A stretch of DNA of 50,310 nt. Origin: AG41 sp035943095 (GTDB lineage: Bacteria > Gemmatimonadota > Gemmatimonadetes > Gemmatimonadales > GWC2-71-9). Below the pieces are notes generated by a model. The model had not been told where the DNA came from and ran no database searches. It was given only the letters and a program-made list of their open reading frames with translations. Where the stretch lies: the NCBI GenBank assembly GCA_035943095.1, contig DASZCN010000099.1, forward strand, positions 1-50,310, written 5' to 3'. Both the position numbers and the translations under genes were made by a program. This document shows, one piece after another, positions 1 through 9,179 of this stretch (its first letter is position 1; each line of letters opens with the position of its first letter).

Positions 1-2
1 GC

Positions 3-365
3 GTGGCCGTGCCCCCCCCCCCGCCACCCAGAGAGCGGGCAGCGACGCCCGTGCGGGAACGCTCCAAGCCTGTCATCGACGTCGCCCGCGCGCGCGACCT
101 CCTCGACACGCTGTTCTTCACGGTGGAACCGAGGAACGCACGGATGGTGCTCGACTCGGCGCACCACATCTACAGTGCGCCGGGCCTGACGGCGAGCGAC
201 AAGGCGTACGCCGCATTCGTGGTCGCCAACGCCTTCTTCCAGAGGAACGATAGGAACGATCGGGCGATGGGTTGCGAATGGGTGCGGACCGCCACGGTGA
301 CCGCCCCGGTGCTCGATTCCCTGCGGGAATCGTACCGTAAACTCCTCGCCCAGTGTCAGCGCTGA
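3..365 (+). CDS. C-terminal part of an unknown protein (5' truncated by window edge)
   Basis: The reading frame is open to the window edge, so the start is probably outside. A GTG at 3 is in frame, but no ribosome binding site can be seen for it. The visible 120 residues begin with a proline run, encoded by an 11-base C tract, and an Arg/Pro-rich linker. A helical, soluble-looking domain follows (about residues 25-120, ending LLAQCQR). It resembles the short helical tail after a Pro-rich linker in larger signalling proteins. Because the next gene is a PP2C phosphatase, a Ser/Thr kinase is conceivable, but no kinase motif is visible here. Only 2 nt separate its stop from the ATG of the phosphatase gene. 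Confidence 0.5.
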   Translation: MAVPPPPPPRERAATPVRERSKPVIDVARARDLLDTLFFTVEPRNARMVLDSAHHIYSAPGLTASDKAYAAFVVANAFFQRNDRNDRAMGCEWVRTATVTAPVLDSLRESYRKLLAQCQR

Positions 366-367
366 CC

Positions 368-1396
368 ATGTTCGGCCGCTCCCCCAGACCGATCCGCATC
401 GAGGTCTTCGGCAAGACCGACCTCGGCAAGACGCGGGACCACAACGAGGACCGCTTCCTGGTGGCCGATCTCACGCGCCGCGAGGCCTCGCTCCAGCCGA
501 CCGTTCGCGCGCATGACGTGGGCGAGCGTGGCTCCCTGTTCGTCGTGGCGGACGGCATGGGGGGCGCCGCGGCGGGAGAACTCGCCAGTGAGATGGCGAC
601 GGAGACCATCTATGACCAGATGGTCAAGGAGTGGGGCGCGGAGCATGAGCTGACGCCGCAGCGGTTCGCGTTTCGGCTCAAGGAGGCGGTGGAGATGGCG
701 AACCGCCAAATCCATTCGTACGCCGCGGCCCATCCGGAAGTCCGCGGGATGGGGACGACCACGACGGCGGTCGGCCTGCTCGGCGATCGGGTCTTCCTCA
801 CACAGGTGGGCGATAGTCGCGCCTACCTCATTCGAGGTGGCGAGGCGGTGCAACTCACCAAGGATCAGTCCCTCATGCAGCGCCTGGTCGAGGCCGGCGA
901 ATTGACGGAGGAAGAAGCCGAGAAGAGCGAACGCCGCAACATCATTCTGCAGGCCCTGGGCCCCGACGCGCGGGTCAAGGTGGACCTCACGCACCAGGAG
1001 GTCCGCCGCGGCGACATCCTCGCCCTGTGCTCCGACGGGCTGTCCGGCCAGGTCAAGAAGGAAGAGATCGCCGAGGTGGTGAGCGGGCAGCGCGATCTCG
1101 CGGCGGCGTGCGACCGCCTCATCGCGCTCGCCAATGAGCGGGGCGGGCCGGACAACATCACGGTGGTGCTCGTACGGTTCGACGGCGAGGGACTGCGCCC
1201 CGCGGAGGCGAACGCGGAGGTCGGGCACCAGGTGTACCCACTGATCGACACGGAGACCAGCACGGAGCCCGTCCCCGTGTATCGGGGAAGCCGCGCACCC
1301 GAACCGGCCGCGCGCAGTCGCTGGCGGGTGATCGCGCTGCTCGTGGCCGCCGCGGCCGCGGCCCTGGCGCTCTATCTGGTCAACCGCAGCCCGTGA
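368..1396 (+). CDS. PP2C-family Ser/Thr protein phosphatase, C-terminally membrane-anchored
   Basis: PPM/PP2C metal-dependent phosphatase that should remove phosphate from Ser/Thr residues. The metal-binding motifs are present: KTRDHNEDRF near the N-terminus, VVADGMGG (about residue 60), GDSRAYLIR, LCSDGLSG and GGPDNITVV. The catalytic domain fills about residues 8-285. A Pro/Arg linker follows, then one transmembrane helix at the extreme C-terminus (WRVIALLVAAAAAALALYLV), so the catalytic domain faces the cytoplasm. I chose ATG at 368, 2 nt after the upstream stop; a GTG at 353 in the same frame is the alternative. The stop overlaps the next start as GTGA, so it is probably coupled to the FHA protein, a likely phospho-Thr reader. 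Confidence 0.93.
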   Translation: MFGRSPRPIRIEVFGKTDLGKTRDHNEDRFLVADLTRREASLQPTVRAHDVGERGSLFVVADGMGGAAAGELASEMATETIYDQMVKEWGAEHELTPQRFAFRLKEAVEMANRQIHSYAAAHPEVRGMGTTTTAVGLLGDRVFLTQVGDSRAYLIRGGEAVQLTKDQSLMQRLVEAGELTEEEAEKSERRNIILQALGPDARVKVDLTHQEVRRGDILALCSDGLSGQVKKEEIAEVVSGQRDLAAACDRLIALANERGGPDNITVVLVRFDGEGLRPAEANAEVGHQVYPLIDTETSTEPVPVYRGSRAPEPAARSRWRVIALLVAAAAAALALYLVNRSP

Positions 1397-2832
1397 CCGC
1401 GCAATTCAAGTTCCTTTCGGGAGCGCGCGCCGGTGAGGTCGAGTCGTTCCGCAAGGCCTACATCGGCCTGGGCCGGCATCCGCTGTCGGACGTCCGGTTC
1501 GATGCGGAGCGCGACCTCGACGTCTCGGCGCGTCACGCCGGCATTGTCCGCCACGGAGAGACGTTCGTCGTACGCGACCTGGGGAGCACGAACGGCACGT
1601 TCGTCAATGGCACGCGGGTCAACGCCGAGGTGATCCTCGCCGACGGGGACGTGATCATGTTCGGGCAGAACGGTCCGGCCGTGGAGTTCCACATTCTATC
1701 AGGGGAGGGTCTACCGGACACGGTGTCGGACGCGACGCGCGCGTCCGCCGTGCGGATCTCTTCCCCACGGGAGCAGTACCCTGCGGTGCCGGCACCGAGC
1801 GCTCCGCGCGGCTCCAGTACGGCCGTTCGGATCGCCGCCGAGGTCGCGCGGCAGACGAGTCACCTGCGCCGCACGACCAAACTGTTGATCGGCATCTTGC
1901 TCGTGGCCCTGGCGGCCTTCGCCTGGACGCAATGGCAGAGCAGTCACGAAGCCCGCGAGCTCGCGCAGCTCCAGGCGCGCGCCGACAGTCTGGCCCGGGA
2001 AGCACAGCGCTTGCTGGTCCGGTTCCAGACGGAGCTCGCGAGCTTGCGGGACGCGCTGCGACAGTCGCAGGCGGAGGTCGCGCAGCTCCGGAGCCAGCTC
2101 GCGGCGGTGGGCTCGACCGGCGACGCGCGGGCAATCGATCGACTCCGCGCCGAGCTCGAGGCGGCCGAGGCGCGCCAGCGCGGCCTGGCGGGCGCGGCGG
2201 CGATGGACTACCGCGCCATCTCGCTCCGCAACCAGGATGCCGTCGCGATGGTGGTGGTCCAGTTTTCCGACAGCGAGATCGTCGGCGGGACCGCCTTCGC
2301 CGCCGACTCGCAGGGGACGCTGCTCACGAACCGGCACGTGCTCGTGGGTGAGAGCGGGAACCGCCAGCCGCTCCGCATCGCCGTGAAGTTCTCCGGCAGC
2401 CGTCAGTGGTTTCCGGCACGCCTGCTGAGTGTGGCGGACTCGGCGGACGTCGGCGCCGTGAAGGTGGAGATCCGCGGCGGGACGCCGCGGGTCGCGGGCT
2501 TCGTGACGGACCCCTCGGCCCTCGCCCGTGGCGACCCCGTGGCGATCGTCGGGTACCCGCTCGGCGAAGAGCTCCCCATGGAGCGCCTCGGTCAGTCGGG
2601 CGTCGTCGCGGACCCCACGCTCACCGTCGGGACGGTCAGCAAGGCCCTGTCGAACGTCGTGCAGGTAGATGGGTACGGCGCGCCGGGATCGTCAGGGAGC
2701 CCGATCTTCGATCGTTCTGGCCGCGTAGCGGCCGTCCTGTACGGCGGGAACCGAGAGTCGCAGGGGAAAATCATCTACGCCGTACCGGCGGGTCAGGTGG
2801 TCGCGTATCTAGCGAGAATCAACGGCCGGTAA
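1393..2832 (+). CDS. FHA domain - transmembrane - coiled coil - trypsin-like serine protease
   Basis: Predicted membrane signalling protease of 479 residues, GTG start in a GTGA overlap with the PP2C gene. Residues about 20-100 form an FHA phosphothreonine-binding domain (GRHPLSDVRF, SARHAG, DLGSTNGTFVNG). A transmembrane helix lies at about 158-177 (LLIGILLVALAAFAW). A long charged coiled coil follows at about 180-275. A trypsin-like protease domain at about 285-475 is expected outside the cytoplasm. The triad is readable: His315 in TNRHV, Asp352 in SADVGAV, Ser434 in GSSGSP. This suggests that a cytoplasmic phosphorylation state, set by an unseen kinase and the adjacent PP2C, controls a periplasmic protease. 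The domain calls are solid; the signalling model is inference. The gene is followed by a strong hairpin. Confidence 0.9.
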   Translation: MTAQFKFLSGARAGEVESFRKAYIGLGRHPLSDVRFDAERDLDVSARHAGIVRHGETFVVRDLGSTNGTFVNGTRVNAEVILADGDVIMFGQNGPAVEFHILSGEGLPDTVSDATRASAVRISSPREQYPAVPAPSAPRGSSTAVRIAAEVARQTSHLRRTTKLLIGILLVALAAFAWTQWQSSHEARELAQLQARADSLAREAQRLLVRFQTELASLRDALRQSQAEVAQLRSQLAAVGSTGDARAIDRLRAELEAAEARQRGLAGAAAMDYRAISLRNQDAVAMVVVQFSDSEIVGGTAFAADSQGTLLTNRHVLVGESGNRQPLRIAVKFSGSRQWFPARLLSVADSADVGAVKVEIRGGTPRVAGFVTDPSALARGDPVAIVGYPLGEELPMERLGQSGVVADPTLTVGTVSKALSNVVQVDGYGAPGSSGSPIFDRSGRVAAVLYGGNRESQGKIIYAVPAGQVVAYLARINGR

Positions 2833-2842
2833 GAAGCCGGTG

Positions 2843-2888
2843 AAAGGCCGGGGAAGGGGGAAGGGTCCCCACCCTTCCCCGGCCTTTT
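2843..2888. terminator. Strong hairpin terminator between convergent operons
   Basis: A perfect 16-bp inverted repeat: AAAGGCCGGGGAAGGG at 2843-2858 and its complement at 2872-2887, with a 13-nt loop. It is flanked by AAA on the left and TTTT on the right, so it can stop transcription in both directions. It lies 10 nt after the stop of the FHA-protease gene (+) and 20 nt after the stop of nagZ (-). Confidence 0.85.
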
Positions 2889-2908
2889 ACGGGCCTCTCA
2901 CGGGCTTT

Positions 2909-4342
2909 TTACCGGATGTTTTTCATCACCCATCTCGCCGCCGCTCGCTGCATGAGCGCTTGCCCGTGCCAGCAAAGCAGGATCGGGGCCGTGCCGGGGA
3001 TCTGCGCCGCAAGGCGCGGATGCCCGAGGAGCACCACGAGTGTCGCGCGGGGCGCGAGACGTCGCAGCGCCGCGCGCGACTCGGGACCGAGATCGGCCCG
3101 CCCTTTCCACGACCGAGGCTCGGCGTAGACCAGAACTACACGATGCACGTTGCCTGTCGCACGTTGCCCGACAGAAACGCCCGCCTCGCGTAGTGTCGCG
3201 TGGAAGACGTCGCGCGGGGGAATGGTGTACGGGCCGCCGACGTCGTCATCCACGATCGAGACCGTGAGCGGGGCGTGGATCTCGGGCGCCTGTCCTCGTA
3301 TGAGGTGCGCCACGCGATCCGCGAGCGCGTCCGCGATACCGGCGTGCCCCACGAGATCGGGTTCCCCCTGATCGGGCAGGTCGCCCCAGTCGACAAGTGT
3401 TCGGTCGTACCGGGCGAGCGCGTCGTCGGCCCTGGCGGTGGGGATAACGGCGCCCACGGCGCGATCGAGCGCCGTGACGACCCGCTGAAAATCATTGGGG
3501 TAGAGCAGCGCATCGCACCCCGCCGCGACCGCGCTGACCGTAGCCGCCGGCACCGGCTGCGCGGCGCTCGCCCCCGCCATGATCAAGGCATCGGTCACCA
3601 CGAGCCCGCCGAAGTTGAGCGTGTCCCGGAGGTAGCCCAGGATTAGGGCGGAGAAGCTCGCCGCGCGCCCCGTGCGATCCCATTCAGGGTACGCGACGAA
3701 GGCGCTCATCACGCTGCCCACGCCGGCGCGGATGGCGTACTCGAACGGCATCCCATCGATCTGCTGTAGCTGTGCCGCCGTCGCGTGCACGCGCGGCAAG
3801 GTCGCGTGCGAGTCCTGCGTGGTACGACCGTGGCCGGGATAATGCTTCGCGCATCCCTGCACACCGTGTTCCTGCAGGGCCCGGATCCACACGGCGGCTT
3901 GCTCGCCTACCCGCACCGGATCGACACCGAACGAGCGCGTCTGCACGATCGGGTTCTTGGGTTCGAGATCGAGATCGCACACGGGCGCGAACGCCCAGTT
4001 GATGCCCACCGAGCGCGCCTCGGCGCCCGTCATCAGGCCGCACGTGCCGGTGGCCTCGAGGTCATCGAGCCAGCCGAGCGCGGCGGGTGGCGGCAGCTCG
4101 GTGAGGCCTTGCACCTGTTGACCGGGCCCGCGCTCCAAGTCCGCCCCGATGAGCAGCGGGCGCCCGGCCTGCTGACGCAGCCCGGCGGTGAGCGTCGTGA
4201 CCGCCTCGCGCGTCCCGCCGAAGATGATGAAGCCGCCCACGCCCGCGGCCAGCGCCCCATCGATCTTGCGGCGCTCGTGCTCGAACCCTTCGCGCCGCCA
4301 CCGGAGCGCGGGAAAGACGAGGCGTGCCAGCGAACCGGTCAC
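2909..4342 (-). CDS. nagZ: Beta-N-acetylhexosaminidase, glycoside hydrolase family 3 (NagZ)
   Basis: Hydrolyses the GlcNAc-anhydroMurNAc bond of peptidoglycan turnover fragments. The GH3 NagZ signature is clear: LLIGADLERG (64-72), KHYPGHG (166-172), the catalytic Asp-Ser-His segment (D177, H179) and the nucleophile Asp251 in VVTDALIM. At 477 residues it is about 130 longer than enterobacterial NagZ. The extra C-terminal part (from about 355) looks like a second alpha/beta GH3-type domain. I see no convincing signal peptide, which fits a cytoplasmic enzyme. The GTG start overlaps the anmK stop by 4 nt (GTGA), so murQ-anmK-nagZ read as one operon that together converts anhydro-muropeptides to GlcNAc-6-phosphate. 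Confidence 0.93.
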   Translation of the reverse strand: MTGSLARLVFPALRWRREGFEHERRKIDGALAAGVGGFIIFGGTREAVTTLTAGLRQQAGRPLLIGADLERGPGQQVQGLTELPPPAALGWLDDLEATGTCGLMTGAEARSVGINWAFAPVCDLDLEPKNPIVQTRSFGVDPVRVGEQAAVWIRALQEHGVQGCAKHYPGHGRTTQDSHATLPRVHATAAQLQQIDGMPFEYAIRAGVGSVMSAFVAYPEWDRTGRAASFSALILGYLRDTLNFGGLVVTDALIMAGASAAQPVPAATVSAVAAGCDALLYPNDFQRVVTALDRAVGAVIPTARADDALARYDRTLVDWGDLPDQGEPDLVGHAGIADALADRVAHLIRGQAPEIHAPLTVSIVDDDVGGPYTIPPRDVFHATLREAGVSVGQRATGNVHRVVLVYAEPRSWKGRADLGPESRAALRRLAPRATLVVLLGHPRLAAQIPGTAPILLCWHGQALMQRAAARWVMKNIR

Positions 4343-5460
4343 GCGGGCGTGACGTGCCCCAGCACTCTGGGCCCGCGAGCGCCGGTGGCCGCGGGAAGGT
4401 TGCCCGCCTTGCCCAGGATGGTCAGAAACCCGAGGAAGGCGAACGCGAGGGCCTCCTTCGCGTCCCCGTCGAAGAACAGCTGATCGAATGCCAGTACGGG
4501 GCGCGGATGTACGCGCGCGGTGAGCTGCCCGACCAGGACGGGATTCCGCGCACCGCCGCCTGAAATGACGAGCTCGTCCGCGCTGCCCGCGGGTGTCCAG
4601 CGCTCGATGGCGCGCGCGATCGCTTCGACGGTGAGCCCCACGGCCGTCGCCACCGCGTCGTTGTCCGACCCGCCTGCCTGCCGTACGGCGGCGCGGAGCT
4701 GGTCCGCGTATTCCGAGCCGAACCGCTCGCGCCCGGTGCTCTTCGGTGGGCGGGCCGCGAAGTAGGGATCCGCGAGCAGTGTGTCCAACACTCGAGTCGA
4801 CCGCTGGCCCCGCCGGGCATGCTCACCGCCCACGTCGTATGGTGCGCTCGGGTCGATCCGTCGGGCCACCGCATCGATCACGGCGACGCCGGGCCCGGTG
4901 TCGAATGCCAGGGATCCATCCGTCACGCCCCGGCGCGGGACCCAGGTGACGTTCGCGATGCCACCGATGTTGAGGAGCAGCCGTCCGCGCTCCGGATGGC
5001 CGAAGAGCAGGACGTCCGCGAGCGGGACGAGCGGCGCCCCCTGCCCGCCCGCGGCAACATCGCGCGAGCGAAAGTCGCTCACGACCCGCACACCCACCCG
5101 CTCGGCCATCACCGCCGCGTCCCCGAGCTGCAGGGTCGCCTGCCCCGGCTCGTGCCAGATGGTCTGTCCATGAGACGCAACGAAGCCGACCTCGCGCGGC
5201 GAAACCTTGGCCTCGGCCAGGAGCTGGAGGACCGCCGCGGCGAACCGCTCGCCGAGGGCGACGTGGAGCAGAGCCAGATCCCTCGAGCCACCCCGCGCGA
5301 TCGCCTCGACGATTTGCGCACGCTCGGTGGCCGAGTAGGCGTCCTGCCGGAAGAGGACGAGCTGGGCATCGAGCGGCTGATCGGACAACCGGACCAACGC
5401 GGTGGACACGCCGTCCAGCGATGTGCCCGACATCACACCAACCGCGAGCGTGCTCGTCAC
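4339..5460 (-). CDS. anmK: Anhydro-N-acetylmuramic acid kinase (AnmK)
   Basis: Phosphorylates and opens 1,6-anhydroMurNAc to MurNAc-6-phosphate, the substrate of MurQ encoded just upstream. Family motifs: VGVMSGTSLDG (7-17), ASHGQTIWHEP, the segment around SDFRSRDVAAGGQGAP, NIGGIANVTW, FDTGPG and VISGGGARNPVL. The length is 373 residues against about 369 for E. coli AnmK. The frame stays open upstream, but the N-terminal fit and the GTGA overlap with the murQ stop place the start at the GTG at 5460. The 3' end overlaps nagZ by 4 nt. Confidence 0.95.
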   Translation of the reverse strand: MTSTLAVGVMSGTSLDGVSTALVRLSDQPLDAQLVLFRQDAYSATERAQIVEAIARGGSRDLALLHVALGERFAAAVLQLLAEAKVSPREVGFVASHGQTIWHEPGQATLQLGDAAVMAERVGVRVVSDFRSRDVAAGGQGAPLVPLADVLLFGHPERGRLLLNIGGIANVTWVPRRGVTDGSLAFDTGPGVAVIDAVARRIDPSAPYDVGGEHARRGQRSTRVLDTLLADPYFAARPPKSTGRERFGSEYADQLRAAVRQAGGSDNDAVATAVGLTVEAIARAIERWTPAGSADELVISGGGARNPVLVGQLTARVHPRPVLAFDQLFFDGDAKEALAFAFLGFLTILGKAGNLPAATGARGPRVLGHVTPA

Positions 5461-6386
5461 GCGACCGGAGGCGGGTCGCCGACGGCGCGACGCACGAAGC
5501 CACCCGCGTTCGCAAGCAACCGCTCCGCGTCGGCCTTCCCCACGCCCTTGGCCGCCATCACGATTGCGAGCTTCACGCTGCTGCCGGCGGCTTCGATGAC
5601 CGCGCGCGCCCGAACGCGGTCCACGCGGCAGCACTCCATCACGATGCGCTCGCCGCGGTCCCGCAGCTTTTCGGAGAGCGCCATCAAGTCCACCATGAGG
5701 TTACCGTAGGCACGACCCAGCCGGATCATCGCGCCCGTCGAGACCGTGTTGAGCACGAGCTTCGTGGCCGTACCTGCCTTCATTCGGGTCGAGCCCGTGA
5801 GGGCCTCGGGTCCGACCTTGGGGAGGATGAGCACATCGCACGTCTCGACGAGCACGCGCGGCGGGTCGGAGCAGGAGACGAGCCCGGTGGAGGCACCGAT
5901 CGTCTGCGCGCGGGAGAGGGCCGCGCGCACGAACGGCGTCGTGCCGCTGGCCGCGATGCCGAGCACGAAGTCGGCAGGCGCGACGCGCGCCTGGTCCATC
6001 GCCGACATGCCCGCGTTGACGTCGTCTTCCGCCCCTTCGCTGCTCTTGACGAGCGCCTGATACCCGCCGGCGATCACGCCCACCACCATCTCCGGCGGGG
6101 TGCCGAACGTGGGCGGGCACTCGCTCGCGTCGAGCACGCCGAGCCGGCCGGACGTTCCCGCGCCGACGTAGATCAGTCGCCCGCCCCGCTGGAATGCCGC
6201 GACGACGAGGTCAATGGCGCGCGCCAGCTCGGTTCGCACCTCGTGTACGGCGGGTGCTACGGTCGCATCTTCCGCGTTGATCAGATCCACGATCTCGAGC
6301 GTCGACGCGACGTCGATGCCTTGGGTGCGGGGATTCCGTTGCTCGGTGAGCCGCGGGTCGCGGTAGTCGGGAGAGGGGCCGGTCAT
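5457..6386 (-). CDS. murQ: N-acetylmuramic acid 6-phosphate etherase (MurQ)
   Basis: SIS-domain lyase that cleaves the D-lactyl ether of MurNAc-6-phosphate to give GlcNAc-6-phosphate. It has 309 residues, the normal length. Diagnostic stretches: TEQRNPRTQGID near the N-terminus, VGAGTSGRLGVLDASECPPT with the catalytic Glu in SEC, AASGTTPF, and TGSTRMKAGTATK. It is the first gene of the recycling operon, ATG start, about 147 nt from the divergent DUF5916 gene. No strong Shine-Dalgarno sequence is visible. Confidence 0.95.
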   Translation of the reverse strand: MTGPSPDYRDPRLTEQRNPRTQGIDVASTLEIVDLINAEDATVAPAVHEVRTELARAIDLVVAAFQRGGRLIYVGAGTSGRLGVLDASECPPTFGTPPEMVVGVIAGGYQALVKSSEGAEDDVNAGMSAMDQARVAPADFVLGIAASGTTPFVRAALSRAQTIGASTGLVSCSDPPRVLVETCDVLILPKVGPEALTGSTRMKAGTATKLVLNTVSTGAMIRLGRAYGNLMVDLMALSEKLRDRGERIVMECCRVDRVRARAVIEAAGSSVKLAIVMAAKGVGKADAERLLANAGGFVRRAVGDPPPVA

Positions 6387-6533
6387 GAAGGATGTCGGAT
6401 GGCCCCCAAGTTAGACGGTGAGTCCAGCAGGGGCAACGCGAGAACGGCGCCCAAATGGGCGTCCTGCAACCTTTTGGGTCGTCACCGCGTCCTTAAGCAA
6501 CGTAGCACTCCCTTCGCACCCGAGGACGCGCCG

Positions 6534-9179
6534 ATGCCGTTGGTGGCGAGCCTGCTCCTCTTCGCCGTCGCCCAGTCGCATGACACGGTCTCAGCGTACG
6601 TCCATGACGCGGCGCCCGAGGTGCGGGCGGCACCCGCGTCGGGCGAGCTCAAGATCGACGGCCGGCTCGACGAGCCCGCCTGGGCGGCCGCGACCCCCGT
6701 CACGTCCTTTACGCAGCTCGATCCACATGAGGCGCAGCCTGCCTCCGAGCGGACGGAGGTGCGGGTGCTCATCGGCTCCGATGCACTGTACGTCGGTGCC
6801 CGGCTCTTCGACTCGGACCCTCGGGCGATCAAGTCCGTGCTGGCCCGGCGCGACGATGCCGTCACCTCCGACTACTTCCAGGTGTTCATCGACTCGTACC
6901 ACGATCATCTCACCGCGGCACGCTTCCGCATCACGCCGGGAGGCGCAATCCAGGACGCGCTGGTCGACACGCAGAGCGGCACCGACGACGTGTCGTGGGA
7001 TCCGGTGTGGGAGTACGCGGCGCGCATCGACTCGATTGGCTGGACCGTCGAGCTCAGGATTCCCCTCTCCCAGCTGCGCTACAATTCGCAGCCCGACGCG
7101 CGCTGGGGCATCCAGTTCGAGCGGTTCATCCTACGAAAGGGCGAGGACGACTTCTTCGCCTTCACGCCCAAACGCGAGCACGCGGGCGTCAATCGCTACG
7201 GTCACCTCGTGGGCCTCGGTCGCGTGGCGGCGGCGCGCCGCCTCGAGCTCCTGCCCTATGGCGTCACGCGCGCCGAATACACTCATGCGCCCGCCGGCGA
7301 CCCGTTCCGAAGCGGTCACGACTACTTCGGGGACGGCGGCGCGGATCTGAAGTACGGAGTCACGAGCAATCTCACGCTCGACGCGACCGTCAATCCCGAT
7401 TTTGGCCAGGTGGAAGTCGACTCGGCGGTCGTGAACTTGAGCGCGTTCGAGACGTTCTTCCCTGAGAAGCGGCCGTTTTTCGTGGAGGGCGGAGGATTGT
7501 TCCAGTTCGGCTCGATCCGTTCACACAACACCTTCAGCTTTCCGCAGTTCTTCTTCTCGCGCCGCATCGGCCGTATGCCCGAGCGCTCGGTGGACGGCGA
7601 CAGCGTCCTCTACAGCAACCCCCCGTCGCAGACGGCGATCCGCACCGCGGCGAAGCTCACCGGTCACACGCATGGCGGCTGGTCGATCGGCGTGCTGGAC
7701 GCCGTGACGGCCACCGAGGAGACCCAGTGGCAGGATACGCTGGGCCGCGATCACCTCACCCCGGTCGAGCCGCTCACGAATTATTTCGTGGGGCGCGTGC
7801 GCAAGGACCTGGACGCGGGGAACTCGACGGTCGGAGCGCTGCTGACGGCGGTGAACCGCCGCCTGTCTGACAGCGTGCTGGCGAGCCTCGAGCGAGGGCA
7901 GGCCTACGTGGCGGGCCTCGACTTCACGCACGGCTGGTCGAATCGCGACTGGTCGCTCGACGGGGCGGTGGTACGGAGCCACGTGGCCGGCACCGATTCG
8001 AGCATCGCCCTCACCCAGCGCTCGAGCGCCCGCTACTACCAGCGCCCCGACGCGCGGACGCTGGTGTACGACCCGGCACGCACGTCGCTCGACGGCCTCG
8101 CCTGGCAGGTGGCGCTCTCGCGCAACTCCGCCGAGCACTGGCTCGGCTCGATCGCATACCAGGAGGTGGGGCCGGGGTTCGAGGCGAACGATCTGGGGTT
8201 CCAGAGCGGCGCGGACCGGCGCGCACTGTCGACGCTGTTCGGCTACCAGGACAACCACCCCCACGCGGTCGTGCGCAACTGGTTTCTCATCCCGTTCGAA
8301 AATCATGCCTGGAACTTCGACGGCGATCTCGTGTTCGGCAGCTTCGGGCTGTTGAGCACCATCACGTTCGCGAATTTCTGGAACGTCCAGCTCCGGCACG
8401 ATTATGCGGTCACGGCCTTGGACGACCGGCTCACGCGCGGCGGGCCGCTGGCGCAATTCCCCCACAACGAGGACGCGTCCGTGTCGTTCACCTCCGACTC
8501 ACGCCGCACCACGCAGGTGTCGGGAAGCGCGTTCCGTCTGTGGGACCGGGCAGCGCAATGGAATAGTCAGTATAGCCTGACGCTGGACATGCGTCCGTCG
8601 CCCGCCGCCCACATCAACGTAGGCCCGAGCCTCACCCAGATCCACTCGCTCGCGCAGTACGTCACCACCGTTAGCGACCCCAGCTTCGCGCAGGCGACCT
8701 ATGGCGCCCGCTACGTCTTCGCGACGCTCGACCAGACCCAGCTCTCGCTCCTGGCACGCCTCGACTGGACCTTCACGCCCCGGCTCTCCTTCCAGCTATT
8801 CCTGCAGCCGCTCATCGCCGCCGCCCGGTTCCGCGACCTGAAAGAGCTCACCCGGCCGCGCACCTTCGACTTCGTGATGTACGGCCGTGACCGCGGCAGC
8901 GTCGTCTCGACCGCGGCGGGCGACACGATCCATCCGGGGGACGGCGGCGCCGCATTCTTCGTCGCAGACCAAGACTTCAACTTTCGGTCCCTGCGCGCCA
9001 ACGCCGTGCTGCGCTGGGAGTGGCGCCCGGGGTCGACGCTCTTCGTCGTGTGGCAGCAGAACCTCGAGGATCAGGCGAGTGTGGGCGATTTTCAGTTTGG
9101 GCGGGACGTCTCGGCGCTCCTACGCTCCCAGGCGAACAACATCCTCGCCGTTAAGGCGAGCTACTGGATCGGCTTGTAA
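6534..9179 (+). CDS. DUF5916 outer-membrane protein with N-terminal CBM9-like carbohydrate-binding domain
   Basis: An 881-residue predicted outer-membrane protein. Residues 1-20 are a weakly charged signal-like stretch (MPLVASLLLFAVAQ). Residues about 35-220 form a carbohydrate-binding family 9-like beta sandwich (KIDGRLDEPAW, YVGARLFDSDP). The next part carries the DUF5916 hallmark around residues 290-320 (DATVNPDFGQVE, then FETFFPEKRPFFVEGG). The rest is rich in alternating aromatic/polar strands that fit a beta-barrel, ending in QANNILAVKASYWIGL. The frame extends about 1.1 kb upstream across murQ on the other strand; that part is a shadow, and ATG 6534 with GAGGACG upstream is the best start. 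The substrate is unknown. Proteins of this type often sit near outer-membrane transport or protease genes, but none is adjacent here. Confidence 0.88.
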   Translation: MPLVASLLLFAVAQSHDTVSAYVHDAAPEVRAAPASGELKIDGRLDEPAWAAATPVTSFTQLDPHEAQPASERTEVRVLIGSDALYVGARLFDSDPRAIKSVLARRDDAVTSDYFQVFIDSYHDHLTAARFRITPGGAIQDALVDTQSGTDDVSWDPVWEYAARIDSIGWTVELRIPLSQLRYNSQPDARWGIQFERFILRKGEDDFFAFTPKREHAGVNRYGHLVGLGRVAAARRLELLPYGVTRAEYTHAPAGDPFRSGHDYFGDGGADLKYGVTSNLTLDATVNPDFGQVEVDSAVVNLSAFETFFPEKRPFFVEGGGLFQFGSIRSHNTFSFPQFFFSRRIGRMPERSVDGDSVLYSNPPSQTAIRTAAKLTGHTHGGWSIGVLDAVTATEETQWQDTLGRDHLTPVEPLTNYFVGRVRKDLDAGNSTVGALLTAVNRRLSDSVLASLERGQAYVAGLDFTHGWSNRDWSLDGAVVRSHVAGTDSSIALTQRSSARYYQRPDARTLVYDPARTSLDGLAWQVALSRNSAEHWLGSIAYQEVGPGFEANDLGFQSGADRRALSTLFGYQDNHPHAVVRNWFLIPFENHAWNFDGDLVFGSFGLLSTITFANFWNVQLRHDYAVTALDDRLTRGGPLAQFPHNEDASVSFTSDSRRTTQVSGSAFRLWDRAAQWNSQYSLTLDMRPSPAAHINVGPSLTQIHSLAQYVTTVSDPSFAQATYGARYVFATLDQTQLSLLARLDWTFTPRLSFQLFLQPLIAAARFRDLKELTRPRTFDFVMYGRDRGSVVSTAAGDTIHPGDGGAAFFVADQDFNFRSLRANAVLRWEWRPGSTLFVVWQQNLEDQASVGDFQFGRDVSALLRSQANNILAVKASYWIGL

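Noticed and set aside
5421..6533. The upstream part of the DUF5916 reading frame as an N-terminal extension
   Set aside because: It lies opposite murQ, is His/Arg-rich and would put the signal-like stretch inside the protein.
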